Below are positions 9,175 through 17,641 of a stretch of DNA of 64,000 bases, one piece after another. Position 1 is the stretch's first letter, and every line of letters begins with the position of its first letter. Source of the stretch: Rhizobium hidalgonense (GTDB lineage: Bacteria; Pseudomonadota; Alphaproteobacteria; Rhizobiales; Rhizobiaceae). Location of the stretch: assembly GCF_002914525.1 (NCBI RefSeq), contig NZ_LODW01000057.1:1-64000 (forward strand), in the 5' to 3' direction. The position numbers and the translations under genes are program-made. The notes beneath the pieces were generated by a model. The model saw only the letters and a list, made by a program, of their open reading frames with translations. It was not told the origin of the DNA and did not search any database.

Positions 9175-9768
9175 ATGAAAACACCATGGAAATTCCTTGT
9201 CGAATTGACGTCGCGGCGGCGACCGGCAAAGGGGCAGGAGAGCGCGATCGGACATGCCTCCGATCCCGAGGCTCACGATAACGACACGCAGCAGACGCAG
9301 AAACTCCCCTCCGAAAGTTCCGCTTCCGCAGATCGCAATGAGGCTGTCCCGGCCTTTCACGTTCCGGCGGGCTCGGATGAGAGGGAAGCCGGTCCCGAAG
9401 CCGGGCATGCATTGGTGCGGCGGAGCGATGAGGCGGCGCGGGCAGCCTCGGCAAAGGAGGCCAGTCCCTCTGATGGCAGGTCTGATGTACCGGCGCCGAT
9501 CAGCGGGACAAGTTTAAAGTCTCAAAGAAATGCTCCGACGAAGCACCGTGAACGTGCAAAGAGAACCCAGGCAGACGTGGTCGCGCGAAGCACTATCGCC
9601 GCGCAGGAAACTCAACGCGTGCAGCCGTCATCCTCTCGGGGTGCCTTCTTCGACGAAGTGGCGAGCCTTGATGAGGACATCAAAACGCTGAAAAGCGAGC
9701 TTGCTCAGAAGCTCCAACTGCAGAACGCTCAACTGAAGAAGATGCTGAAGCGGTTCGACGTTTCGTGA
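9175..9768 (+). CDS. SyrB-like protein with MKTP-type N-terminus
   Basis: Protein of 197 residues. It opens with MKTPWKFLVELTSRRRPAKG, passes through a long polar linker rich in Ser, Ala and Glu, and ends with EDIKTLKSELAQKLQLQNAQ then LKKMLKRFDVS, the same zipper as its neighbours. The ATG at 9175 follows GAGGTGAAG; an upstream GTG two codons earlier is a poorer start. The N-terminus is shared with the next gene but not with the first, so this pair is a distinct subtype. The central linker is probably disordered. Regulatory function is inferred from the SyrB resemblance. Confidence 0.65.
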   Translation: MKTPWKFLVELTSRRRPAKGQESAIGHASDPEAHDNDTQQTQKLPSESSASADRNEAVPAFHVPAGSDEREAGPEAGHALVRRSDEAARAASAKEASPSDGRSDVPAPISGTSLKSQRNAPTKHRERAKRTQADVVARSTIAAQETQRVQPSSSRGAFFDEVASLDEDIKTLKSELAQKLQLQNAQLKKMLKRFDVS

Positions 9769-9798
9769 GCTTGGTAAAGAAGTAGAGGTCGAATACAA

Positions 9799-10377
9799 AT
9801 GAAAACACCGCAGCGAAAGTTCGTCGTCGAATTCAAGTCGGGCCGCCGGCGATCAACGACGCAGCCGGATTCAATCTGGGGAAATACCGATCTCAAGGCT
9901 TTTGCCCGTCAGGCCGAGACGGACGCGCCGCACCTATTCGAATCGAAAATGGGATTGGCGGTTTCAAATCAGCCTGGAGAAATGCCGCAGGAGCAGCGGT
10001 CGGGAAATCATCTCGATGAGAGGGATAACGCCAGCAACCAAAAACAGCTTGCGCCGTCATTGACCGACGCCGTGCAGATACCTTCCTTGAAAACCGATCA
10101 AGGCTCCGTTGGCGCCATCTCAAGATCGACAAAACATGCAGTCAAACGGCGGGCTCGAGGAGCGGCGCCCCGCATGGACGAGAGCCGCTTGGAACATTCC
10201 TTACATGGTGAAAGTGACGAGCGCGGCCAGGCATCCGCCGCAAAGGTTGAAGCACCAATTGACGAGTTGGCGGTGCTTGATACGGAAAACCGACGGCTCA
10301 AGGTATTGCTGATCAGGCAACTACACCAAGAGAACCTGCAGCTTCGAAAGATGCTCGAGCGATTTGACGTCTCTTGA
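9799..10377 (+). CDS. SyrB-like protein, second MKTP-type paralogue
   Basis: Protein of 192 residues, 30 bases after the previous paralogue and probably co-transcribed. The N-terminus MKTPQRKFVVEFKSGRRRST is a basic strand-turn motif. A basic patch KHAVKRRARGAAPR lies centrally, and the zipper reads IDELAVLDTENRRLKVLLIR then QLHQENLQLRKMLERFDVS. The last residues (MLxRFDVS) are identical to the preceding protein, so the two arose by duplication while the linkers diverged. This N-terminal motif recurs in rhizobial proteins of unknown role as far as I recall. DNA binding and zipper dimerisation are inference. Confidence 0.65.
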   Translation: MKTPQRKFVVEFKSGRRRSTTQPDSIWGNTDLKAFARQAETDAPHLFESKMGLAVSNQPGEMPQEQRSGNHLDERDNASNQKQLAPSLTDAVQIPSLKTDQGSVGAISRSTKHAVKRRARGAAPRMDESRLEHSLHGESDERGQASAAKVEAPIDELAVLDTENRRLKVLLIRQLHQENLQLRKMLERFDVS

Positions 10378-10723
10378 GTTTGTACCTCTGAAAGTTCCCG
10401 CGTTCGGCCATGTGGCCTCCGCCGTCTCCATCGCGCCGAACGCCTGTACTTCAGTCTGCGAATGCCGATTTTTGGATGTCTTTATGCCACGTGGCCGAGG
10501 ATAGGGGTGAATAATTCGATTCCCTTGGACTGCGCCAGAGGTGGAGAGCAGCTCTCTGATTCAGCCCCCATGACCTGCCATTGAAAATTTCTTCCAGATT
10601 GGATTAGAGAGCAATAGGAGCGCATGGTGGACCTGCAATAGTTTTGACGTTTCCTCAACCGCGGAGCTGGAGCTCTGATGGCCGGAGCAGGGGCTCCGTT
10701 AACGCCATGTGTTTGCCTGGCGC
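10378..10723. other. 346-base gap without a gene
   Basis: It lies between the end of the SyrB-like set and the convergent cupin gene. I see no RNA gene, repeat or coding frame that I can support. Several GAGCTC-containing imperfect palindromes occur near 10665-10690, of no clear meaning. Confidence 0.4.
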
Positions 10724-11083
10724 TCAGGCGTTACGCTCACGCTCCTCCAATATTGTCACAGGTCGGTCCCATTGGATGAGCACGACACAGCCGGTGTCGC
10801 TCCAGACCGAGTGCTCGCTGCCAGGGGCGTTGACGATGTAGCTGCCGCGGCCGTAATCGCCGGCTTCATCCGATTGCACTCCGTCGAGCACGAGAATGGT
10901 TTCCAGCCCCTGGTGCCGATGGCGGGGAACGCCGGCGCCGGCTTCGTATTTCAGGAGCGCCACGCCGGGCTGGTCGCCCTCGAAGGGCCGGATCCAGTGG
11001 ATCGTCACCTGATCGCGGAAAGGTCCGAACTCCAGATCCTTCCAGCCGCCCGAGGTCAGCAGCTCGCGGGTCGTTTCAGGCAT
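10724..11083 (-). CDS. cupin-domain protein, last gene of the biuret operon
   Basis: Protein of 119 residues with a ChrR-type single cupin barrel. HWIRPFEGDQPGVALLKYEA leads into cupin motif 1, GAGVPRHRHQGLETILVLDG, with His ligands; motif 2 is GSYIVNAPGSEHSVWSDTG. It probably binds a metal. The ATG at 11083 overlaps the stop of the preceding hydrolase gene by eight bases and has GGAGAG upstream, so the two are translationally linked. The role in biuret or triuret use is unknown: it may be an enzyme on a related small amide or a sensor. Confidence 0.8.
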   Translation of the reverse strand: MPETTRELLTSGGWKDLEFGPFRDQVTIHWIRPFEGDQPGVALLKYEAGAGVPRHRHQGLETILVLDGVQSDEAGDYGRGSYIVNAPGSEHSVWSDTGCVVLIQWDRPVTILEERERNA

Positions 11084-11744
11084 GGGCGATGCTCTCCAAT
11101 ATGTCGTCGACATGGGCCGTCCAGCCGACGATTGCGCCTTGGGCGCGGATCATGGCGATGGCTGCAGCCTTGAACTCCGGAAAATAGCTTTCCGTCGCCT
11201 CCACCGCGAGCAGGCATTCATAGCCGCGGTCGTTCGCCTCACGCATTGTCGTCTGCACGCAGACCTCCGTCGTCACGCCGGCAAACACCAGCTGCTTCAT
11301 GCGCTTCTGCTGCAATACCTCGCCGAGCTGGGTTGCGTAAAAGGCGCCTTTGCCCGGCTTTTCAATCACGACTTCACCCTTGACCGGCGCAAGTTCCGGC
11401 AAGATCGCGGTACCGGGCTCGCCGGCGATGAGGACACGGCCCATGGGGCCTTCGTCGCCGATCCTGAGTGTGGGATTGCCGCGGTCGCGTTTTGCCGGTG
11501 GCAGATCCGAAAGATCGGGCCTGTGGCATTCCATCGTGTGGATGACCGGCAATCCGGCGTATCGGAAGCCCTGGATCAAGCGTTTGACATCGGGAACGAT
11601 CCTGGTGATGCGGCTGACGTCATTGCCGAGGCTGGCGCCAAAGCCGCCGGGCTCGGCGAAATCACGCTGCATGTCGATAACGATAAGCGCGAGCTGGTCA
11701 TGCTTCACCGGAAAGGCGAAGGGTTCTGCCTTGATCTCCGCCAT
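11076..11744 (-). CDS. isochorismatase-like cysteine hydrolase (biuret/triuret hydrolase family)
   Basis: Amidohydrolase of 222 residues with the full catalytic triad of the cysteine-hydrolase family: Asp24 in VIDMQRDF, Lys129 in EKPGKGAF and Cys162 in [15 protein letters not shown]. It is a paralogue of BiuH in the same operon and keeps the same [13 protein letters not shown] helix. Triuret hydrolase (TrtA) belongs to this family and is reported beside biuret hydrolase elsewhere, so triuret is a reasonable candidate substrate (inference). The start shares one base with the stop of the ABC ATPase gene (TGATG). A ureidoacrylate- or N-carbamoylsarcosine-type amidase is the alternative. Confidence 0.8.
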   Translation of the reverse strand: MAEIKAEPFAFPVKHDQLALIVIDMQRDFAEPGGFGASLGNDVSRITRIVPDVKRLIQGFRYAGLPVIHTMECHRPDLSDLPPAKRDRGNPTLRIGDEGPMGRVLIAGEPGTAILPELAPVKGEVVIEKPGKGAFYATQLGEVLQQKRMKQLVFAGVTTEVCVQTTMREANDRGYECLLAVEATESYFPEFKAAAIAMIRAQGAIVGWTAHVDDILESIAHA

Positions 11745-13294
11745 CAGTGATGCCCCGCCATATGGGCGCCGATCACGCCGATGTCGGCCGAACGCGCCGG
11801 TGTCTCGTAGACCAGCCTGCCTTCGGAGATGACCATGATGCGGTCGGACATCTCCAGCAACTCGTCGAGGTCCTCGGAAAGCAGCAAGACCGCAGTGCCG
11901 GAATTGCGCGCCTTCATGATGCGGGCGCGGATTTCGGCGACGGCCGAGAAATCGAGACCGAAGCAGGGGTTGGAAACGATCAGCAGGTCCACCTCGCCGG
12001 TGAGCTCGCGGGCGAGCACCGCGCGCTGCACATTACCGCCCGAAAGTGCCGCGATCGGCGATGAGGCGGAAGCGGTCTTCACCTTGAAGTCGGAAATCAG
12101 CGCCGTGGCGCGCTTCTTCATCTCGCCCTTGTTCAGCCAGATCGCGTTCTTGCCGCCCGTTTTCAGGTCGAAAGTGCGGAAGGCGAGGTTTTCGCTGACG
12201 GTCATTTTCGGAGCGCAGGCATTCTGCAGTGGCTCCTCCGGGATGAAGCGCACATTGTTCTTGCGGGTCTCGCGACGTGTTGCGCTATAAGCCGCGCCTT
12301 TGACGCTGACACGGCCGATATTGGTCGGCCGCTGGCCGGCAAGGATTTCCGTCAGTTCCTTCTGCCCATTGCCCGATATGCCGGCGATACCGACGATCTC
12401 GCCGGCGCGCACCATGAGATTGTCGATCTCGATGGTTTTGAGTCCGGACCGATCCGGCGCTTTGACCTGCGCCACTTCGAGGACCGGCTTTGCGGTTTCC
12501 GGGACGGGGACGCGGGCATCGAGTTCGGCGAGTTTGACGTCGCCAATCATCATCGCCGCCATCTCGGCTGTGGAAACTTCGCCGACTTTTCCAGTGCCGA
12601 CAAGCTTGCCGCGCCGCAGGATCGAGACGGCATCGGCAAATTTCGCCACCTCGGGGAACTTGTGGGAGATCATCAGCACGGTCAGCTCGCCACGCTGCGT
12701 CATCGCGCGCACGAGGCCGAGCATCTCATCGGCTTCTGCGGGCGTCAGCACCGAGGTCGGCTCGTCGAGAACCAGGAAGGAGCGGCCGAGATAGAGCTGT
12801 TTGACGATTTCGAGCTTCTGCTTCTCGCCGGCGGCAAGCTCGCTCACCGGCCGGTCAAGCGGGATCTTGAAGGGCATTCGCTCCATGAAGGCTGCAAGAT
12901 CCTTCCGCTCCTTCGCCCAATTGATGATAGCGGGGACTTCGGCCCGGCTGATGACGAGGTTTTCGGCACCCGTTAGCGAAGCAACCAGCGTAAAATGCTG
13001 ATAGACCATGCCCAGGCCATAGGTCGCAGCGTCCTTGGGCGAGGCGATCGCCACTTCGCGACCATCGACGGAGAGCGAGCCCGATGTCGCGTGATAGAAA
13101 CCCATGATGCATTTGACGAGCGTCGACTTGCCGGCGCCGTTTTCGCCGAGCAGGGCATGGAAGCTGCCCGCAGGCACCTTGATCGAGACATGCTCGAGCG
13201 CGGTGAAGCTGCCGAAGCGCATCGTCATGTCGATCGTGTCGATGCCGACGGCCCTGCCGGCTTGCGGGAGTGGCGTGTCGCGGATCGTGCTCAT
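11744..13294 (-). CDS. ABC transporter ATPase, duplicated, nucleoside/BMP type
   Basis: Cytoplasmic ATPase of 516 residues with two ABC domains, as in NupO, YufO and the sugar importers. Domain 1: Walker [10 protein letters not shown], signature [12 protein letters not shown], Walker B FLVLDEPT. Domain 2: Walker A is degenerate (GISGNGQKE), signature [10 protein letters not shown], and Walker B is VDLLIVSNP rather than DEP. The second site is therefore probably non-catalytic, as is common in this family. The ATG at 13294 overlaps the biuH stop as ATGA; the open frame upstream lies inside biuH and is not real. It powers the two permeases at 14097-16153. Confidence 0.92.
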   Translation of the reverse strand: MSTIRDTPLPQAGRAVGIDTIDMTMRFGSFTALEHVSIKVPAGSFHALLGENGAGKSTLVKCIMGFYHATSGSLSVDGREVAIASPKDAATYGLGMVYQHFTLVASLTGAENLVISRAEVPAIINWAKERKDLAAFMERMPFKIPLDRPVSELAAGEKQKLEIVKQLYLGRSFLVLDEPTSVLTPAEADEMLGLVRAMTQRGELTVLMISHKFPEVAKFADAVSILRRGKLVGTGKVGEVSTAEMAAMMIGDVKLAELDARVPVPETAKPVLEVAQVKAPDRSGLKTIEIDNLMVRAGEIVGIAGISGNGQKELTEILAGQRPTNIGRVSVKGAAYSATRRETRKNNVRFIPEEPLQNACAPKMTVSENLAFRTFDLKTGGKNAIWLNKGEMKKRATALISDFKVKTASASSPIAALSGGNVQRAVLARELTGEVDLLIVSNPCFGLDFSAVAEIRARIMKARNSGTAVLLLSEDLDELLEMSDRIMVISEGRLVYETPARSADIGVIGAHMAGHH

Positions 13295-13992
13295 CGCAGC
13301 TGGCTCACGAGCGTTTCGGAATTGGAGACGGAGCCGAAGACGCCACCCTGCATCTTCACCATTTTGATGGCGGCGAGGTGGTTGCCGTAATCGGTCGCGC
13401 CGCAGCAATCTTCCAGCAGCAGGCATTCGAAGCCGCGGTCGTTGGCCTCGCGCATGGTCGTGGAGACGCAGACGTCGGTGGTGATGCCGGTCAGGATGAT
13501 GTTCTCGATGCGCTTCTGATTGAGGATCAGCTCCAGGTCGGTGGCGCAGAAAGAACCCTTGCCGGGCTTGTCGATGATCGTCTCGCCTTCGATCGGATAG
13601 AGTTCCGGAATGATGTCCCAGCCTGGTTCGCCGCGTGTGAGGATGCGCCCGCACGGGCCTGGATCGCCGATGCCGGCGCCGATGCGCTGTGAACGCCAGC
13701 GTTTGTTGGCCGGCAGGTCGGCGAGATCGGGCCGATGACCCTCGCGGGTGTGAATGATGTGATAGCCCTTGGCGCGCATGGCGGCCAGCACGCGTTTGAT
13801 CGGCCCGATGGGCGCCTGAACCAGCGACAGGTCGTAACCCATGTGATCGACATAGCCGCCCTTGCCACAGAAATCGGTCTGCATATCGATGATGATGAGG
13901 GCCGTATTGTCCGGCCGCAAGGCGCCGTTATAGGGCCAGGGATAGGGATCGGCGTCGATATAATGTCCTTTGGTCTCGACCATGGCGTCCAT
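13291..13992 (-). CDS. biuH: biuret amidohydrolase BiuH
   Basis: Cysteine hydrolase of 233 residues that converts biuret to allophanate and ammonia. The triad falls at Asp36 ([10 protein letters not shown]), Lys142 ([10 protein letters not shown]) and Cys175 ([17 protein letters not shown]). These are the residue numbers I recall for the crystallised R. leguminosarum BiuH, and the surrounding sequence also agrees with memory of that protein. The start at 13992 has AGGAGAAG upstream. It sits inside an importer operon, and its product allophanate needs AtzF, which is encoded only in the guanidine operon at 30540. No cyanuric acid hydrolase is present, so biuret itself is probably imported. Confidence 0.93.
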   Translation of the reverse strand: MDAMVETKGHYIDADPYPWPYNGALRPDNTALIIIDMQTDFCGKGGYVDHMGYDLSLVQAPIGPIKRVLAAMRAKGYHIIHTREGHRPDLADLPANKRWRSQRIGAGIGDPGPCGRILTRGEPGWDIIPELYPIEGETIIDKPGKGSFCATDLELILNQKRIENIILTGITTDVCVSTTMREANDRGFECLLLEDCCGATDYGNHLAAIKMVKMQGGVFGSVSNSETLVSQLR

Positions 13993-14096
13993 CGGCTTCT
14001 TCTCCTATTTGCCCGCAAGTTTGAATGTTTTGCCGTCGCGGTTGGACCGCTGTGGTCCTTTCGATGCGCCGAGGCTGGACGTCAGCTGCTCCCTCG

Positions 14097-15023
14097 TCAT
14101 TTTGTCAGCGACAGCGCGCCCGGCGCACCGGCAAGCGAGCGTGTCGGCGAGGAGGTCGCGATCATGATGATAAGGGTGAGCACGTAGGGCGCGGCGTAGA
14201 AGAGATAGTAGCCGTGGGTCACGCCGATAGATTGCAGTGCCGGACCGAGCGCACCTGCGCCGCCGAAGAGCAGGGATGCCAGGAAGCAGCCGATCGGGTT
14301 CCAGCGCGCGAAGATGACGAGCGCCACGGCCATCAGGCCCTGGCCTGACGAAATACCCTCGTTCCAGGAGCCGGGATAATAGAGCGAGAGATATGCGCCG
14401 CCGATCGCCGCCAGCGAGCCGCCCGCGGCGGTGGCCAGCAGACGCACTCGATCCGGGTTGATGCCCATAGCGCGGGCTGCATCCGTGCTGTCGCCGACGA
14501 CGCGCAGGATGAGACCCACCCGCGTATTCATGAAACCCCACCGGAGCGCGAAGGCAAGCAAGGCGCCGAGGATGAAGAGCACATTGATGTTCAGCGCGGC
14601 CTGCATCTGCGGCAGGCTCGACCAGAAGCCGAACGGGATGGACGGCAGATGCGGCGCCACCGGCTGGATGAAGGATTTGCCGAGGAAGAAGGCGAGGCCC
14701 AGGCCGAACTGCATCATGGCGATGCCGATCGCAATGTCGTTCACCTTCGGCCATTTGCAGATCCAGCCGTGAACGAGACCGAACGTGGCTCCGGTCGCCA
14801 TGGCGGCAAGCACGCCGAGCCAGGGCGAATTGCTCATGACGGCGACGGCGTAGGCCGTCATCGCGCCGAAGACGAGCGTACCTTCCAGGCCGAGATTGAT
14901 GCGGCCGGAGCGCTCGGTGATCGTCTCGCCGAGGCTGACGAAGATGAAGGGGGTGGAAACGCGGATGGCGCCCGCCAGGATCGCGAGTGGCACGCCCCAG
15001 ATGCCGATGCCCGTCTCATCCAT
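14097..15023 (-). CDS. ABC transporter permease, NupQ-like (BPD_transp_2)
   Basis: Inner-membrane permease of 308 residues with about eight hydrophobic segments. FIFVSLGETITERSGRINLG and LEGTLVFGAMTAYAVAV are the standard N-terminal signature of the nucleoside/simple-sugar importers that pair with BMP binding proteins, and the coupling region is VVGDSTDAARAMGINPDRVR. Its ATG shares one base with the stop of the partner permease (TGATG). Substrate inferred from the operon: biuret, triuret or a purine-like amide. The 104 bases to biuH hold only the biuH ribosome site. Confidence 0.9.
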   Translation of the reverse strand: MDETGIGIWGVPLAILAGAIRVSTPFIFVSLGETITERSGRINLGLEGTLVFGAMTAYAVAVMSNSPWLGVLAAMATGATFGLVHGWICKWPKVNDIAIGIAMMQFGLGLAFFLGKSFIQPVAPHLPSIPFGFWSSLPQMQAALNINVLFILGALLAFALRWGFMNTRVGLILRVVGDSTDAARAMGINPDRVRLLATAAGGSLAAIGGAYLSLYYPGSWNEGISSGQGLMAVALVIFARWNPIGCFLASLLFGGAGALGPALQSIGVTHGYYLFYAAPYVLTLIIMIATSSPTRSLAGAPGALSLTK

Positions 15024-16153
15024 CAGAGGCTCCTTTTCCAGAGGTCGGGATTGAAGATCCTGAGGCGCCCGTAGAAGGTCTCGCAGAAGAGGATGACGAT
15101 GAAGAGCGTGCCCTGCAGCACTAATACGGTGGCATCGGGCAGGCCCATGCGGCGCTGGATCAGGCCGCCCGAGGCCTCTATGCCACCGAGCAGGATCGCA
15201 ACGGGGATGATCGCCAGCGGATTGTGTCGGGCGAGGAAGGCGACGAGGATGCCGGTATAGCCGTAACCGGCGGCGAGCGAGGCATTGGCGCTGCCCTGGA
15301 CGGCGGCGACCTCGATCATGCCGGCAAGACCGGCGAAACTACCGGCGATCGCTGTGAAGCCGGCAATCAGCCTGCCGACCGGCAAGCCCTGGATCTGGGC
15401 GGCGCGCACGTTACCGCCAGCGATGCGCGCGGCAAAACCGTAGCTCGTAACCTCGATCAGGATCCAGGAGAAGATGCAGGCGAGGATGCCGATGACGAGG
15501 CCCCAATGCACATCCATGCCGGAAATGTTGCCGAGCATGTAGTCGGCCGGTAACGGCCTGGTCGAGGGCTTGTTCAGACTGGCGGGGTCGCGCAGCGGCC
15601 CTTCCACGAACTGGTTCATCAGGGCGATGGCAATATAGGAAAGCAGCAACGAGGAGATGGTCTCGTTGACGCCGCGGTAGTGGCGCAGGAAGCCGGCAAA
15701 GCCGATCCAGACGCCGCCGACGACCATGGCGGCCATCGCCATCAGAATGAGAGTGGGAAATACAGGGACAGAGTTCACAAGCGGCATGGCCATGGCGGCG
15801 GCAGCAACGCCGCCCAGCACGACCGCTCCTTCCCCGCCAATGATGACGAGGCCGAGGCGGGCGGGCAGGGCGACGCAGAGTGCCGTCAGGAGAAGGGGTG
15901 CGGCACGGCTTAAGCTGTTTTGTACCGAAAACCAGCTGCCGAAGCCGCCGGTGTACATGAGGTGGAAGAGCATGGCCGGCGATTTGCCGATCGCCAGGAT
16001 GAAGAGGGAAAAGAGCCCGAGCCCGATCAGGATGGCGGCAAGGCCGATGATGACGGGTTCGGCCCTGCGCGCCATCCATTCGAACAGCGGACGCAGCGAG
16101 GCGCGGTTGCCGGAGACGACTGGTATTGCGGGGTCATCGGCCTGAACGGTCAT
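15023..16153 (-). CDS. ABC transporter permease, NupP-like (BPD_transp_2)
   Basis: First permease of the BMP-type importer, 376 residues with about nine membrane segments. The N-terminal cytoplasmic tail of roughly 30 residues is followed by a helix at VIIGLAAILIGLGLFSLFIL. GEGAVVLGGVAAAAMAMPL corresponds to the conserved substrate-pathway segment, and ARIAGGNVRAAQIQGLPVGR is the coupling helix that contacts the ATPase. It starts 23 bases after the binding-protein gene and overlaps the second permease by one base, so the unit bmp-permease-permease is tightly packed. Confidence 0.9.
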   Translation of the reverse strand: MTVQADDPAIPVVSGNRASLRPLFEWMARRAEPVIIGLAAILIGLGLFSLFILAIGKSPAMLFHLMYTGGFGSWFSVQNSLSRAAPLLLTALCVALPARLGLVIIGGEGAVVLGGVAAAAMAMPLVNSVPVFPTLILMAMAAMVVGGVWIGFAGFLRHYRGVNETISSLLLSYIAIALMNQFVEGPLRDPASLNKPSTRPLPADYMLGNISGMDVHWGLVIGILACIFSWILIEVTSYGFAARIAGGNVRAAQIQGLPVGRLIAGFTAIAGSFAGLAGMIEVAAVQGSANASLAAGYGYTGILVAFLARHNPLAIIPVAILLGGIEASGGLIQRRMGLPDATVLVLQGTLFIVILFCETFYGRLRIFNPDLWKRSL

Positions 16154-16176
16154 GGCGCTTCTCCCCTCTCGCGGTT

Positions 16177-17304
16177 TTACGCCGTCGACCCGACGACACC
16201 CTCGACCAGGTAGTTCATGCTTTCAAGCTCGATCGCTTCTTCCGCATAGGCCTTGCCGGCAGCCACGACAGTGTCACCCTTGTTGTCCTTCAGCGGCCCC
16301 TTGAAGACCGAGAAGCCGCCCTTCATCATGTCGGCATGGGTCGCTTCGAACGCCTTGCGGCCTGCCTCGGAAACGCCGGGGCCGAGCGCGCTCATCTTCA
16401 CGAAGCCGTCCTTCAGGCCGCCACGCATGAAGTTGCCGAGCTTTTCGCCGGCCTGCGCCTTCTTGACGAAGTCGCCATAGACATTGCCCCAGGCCCATTC
16501 GGCGCCGGTGAGATATTTCTCCGGCGCAAGCGGGCTCTGGTTGGCGTGGTAGCCGCAGACGAAGGCGCCGCGGCCGGCGGCCGTTTCGACCACCACCTTC
16601 GGGCTGTCGACATGGCAGGTGATGACATCGGCGCCCTGGTCGACCAGCGCGTTGGTGGCCTCCGCCTCCTTGACGGCGAGCGACCACTCGCCGGTGAAAA
16701 TCACCTGACAGGTGATACCAGGATCGACCGCGCGCGCGCCAAGGAGGAATGCGTTGATATTCTGCAGGACCTGCGGGATCGGCTTGGCGGCGACGAAGCC
16801 GATCTTCTTGCTCTTCGTCGCATGGCCGGCGGCGATGCCATTCAGATATTGCCCCTGGAAAATATAACCGAAATAGGAGCCGGTATTGGCCGGGTGCTTG
16901 CCCTCCTGCCACATCCCGCCGCAATGCCGGAACTGGATATCGGGATACTTGGCGGCCATGGCCAGCATGTGTGGATCGAAATAGCCGAAGGAGGTCGGGA
17001 AGAGCAGGGCGGAGCCATCGAGATTGATCATCGATTCCATCGTCTTCTGCACGTCGACCGTTTCAGGCACGTTCTCTTCTTCGACGACGGTGATGCCAGG
17101 CATCGCCTTGATGGCAGCAGCCCCCTCGGCGTGCGCCTGGTTGTAGCCATAGTCATCCTTGGGGCCGACATAGATGAAGCCGACAGTGAGAGCCGTCTGC
17201 GCAAATGCGCGCGAGGAGAGGAGACCGGGCGCCGCGCCGACGAGCGTGGCGGCGGCGGAAGCCTGAAGAAAATGGCGGCGTTTCATGGAAAGGAGTCTGG
17301 TCAT
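16177..17304 (-). CDS. BMP-family ABC substrate-binding protein, Tat-exported
   Basis: Periplasmic binding protein of 375 residues. MKRRHFLQASAAATLVGAAP is a twin-arginine signal (RRHFLQ) ending near SRAFA-QTA. The mature part starts TVGFIYVGPKDDYGYNQAHA, typical of the basic-membrane-protein family that binds nucleosides or purines. The start at 17304 has GGGGAG upstream; an internal ATG at 17286 is also possible. First gene of the seven-gene biuret operon and preceded by a sigma-54 -24/-12 element at 17361-17376. The ligand is not shown; biuret-like amides are inferred. Confidence 0.9.
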   Translation of the reverse strand: MTRLLSMKRRHFLQASAAATLVGAAPGLLSSRAFAQTALTVGFIYVGPKDDYGYNQAHAEGAAAIKAMPGITVVEEENVPETVDVQKTMESMINLDGSALLFPTSFGYFDPHMLAMAAKYPDIQFRHCGGMWQEGKHPANTGSYFGYIFQGQYLNGIAAGHATKSKKIGFVAAKPIPQVLQNINAFLLGARAVDPGITCQVIFTGEWSLAVKEAEATNALVDQGADVITCHVDSPKVVVETAAGRGAFVCGYHANQSPLAPEKYLTGAEWAWGNVYGDFVKKAQAGEKLGNFMRGGLKDGFVKMSALGPGVSEAGRKAFEATHADMMKGGFSVFKGPLKDNKGDTVVAAGKAYAEEAIELESMNYLVEGVVGSTA

Positions 17305-17355
17305 CGAAATGCTCCCCTGACGGCGGTTCTGCCGGTTTTAATTGGTTACAGGAAA

Positions 17356-17619
17356 GTGTATGCAATGGTCATGCCAGATTTTATTCTATTGATTTCATGA
17401 ATGAAATTTTTCTGTCTGCAGACGGAATGCAAGAAGTGCATGCAATTTCACTTGGCATACGATGAAAAAATATGCATCGCCTATAAAATTGTCCGACACC
17501 GCCGTCGCTGGGCTTAAAATGCTGATTAAGCCCTCGGTGAAAATGCATTTTTGCGAGTGTCATCAGTAATATATACTGATGTTTGACTTGGCCTGAGTTA
17601 GCGGGCATGTGTATGCAAT
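17356..17619. promoter_or_regulatory. three GntR-type operator elements in the divergent promoter region
   Basis: GTGTATGCAAT occurs exactly at 17356-17366 and 17609-17619, and as GTGCATGCAAT at 17436-17446. The first covers the sigma-54 -12 element of bmp; the last is 22 bases before the gntR start. A perfect inverted repeat TTTCAT-GA-ATGAAA lies at 17393-17406. The placement suits binding by the adjacent FCD-type GntR regulator, with autoregulation. The whole region 17305-17641 has no gene. Confidence 0.6.
17361..17376 (-). promoter_or_regulatory. sigma-54 promoter of the bmp-biuH operon
   Basis: On the minus strand the sequence is TGGCATGACCATTGCA. It fits TGGCACG-N4-TTGCA with one mismatch and has exact GG-N10-GC spacing. 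Transcription would begin near 17350, giving a leader of roughly 46 bases before the bmp start. The -12 half overlaps one copy of the GTGTATGCAAT element, which would let a bound repressor block RNA polymerase. Confidence 0.7.
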
Positions 17620-17641
17620 CCTAGCAATGTAGAATCAGTCC

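Noticed and set aside
13295..13654. N-terminal extension of the BMP-type ATPase
   Set aside because: It lies wholly inside biuH in another frame; the ATGA-linked ATG at 13294 starts a normal ABC domain.
16126..17400. 424-codon plus-strand frame opposite the BMP binding protein
   Set aside because: Antisense shadow; its composition follows from the reverse complement of the binding-protein codons.
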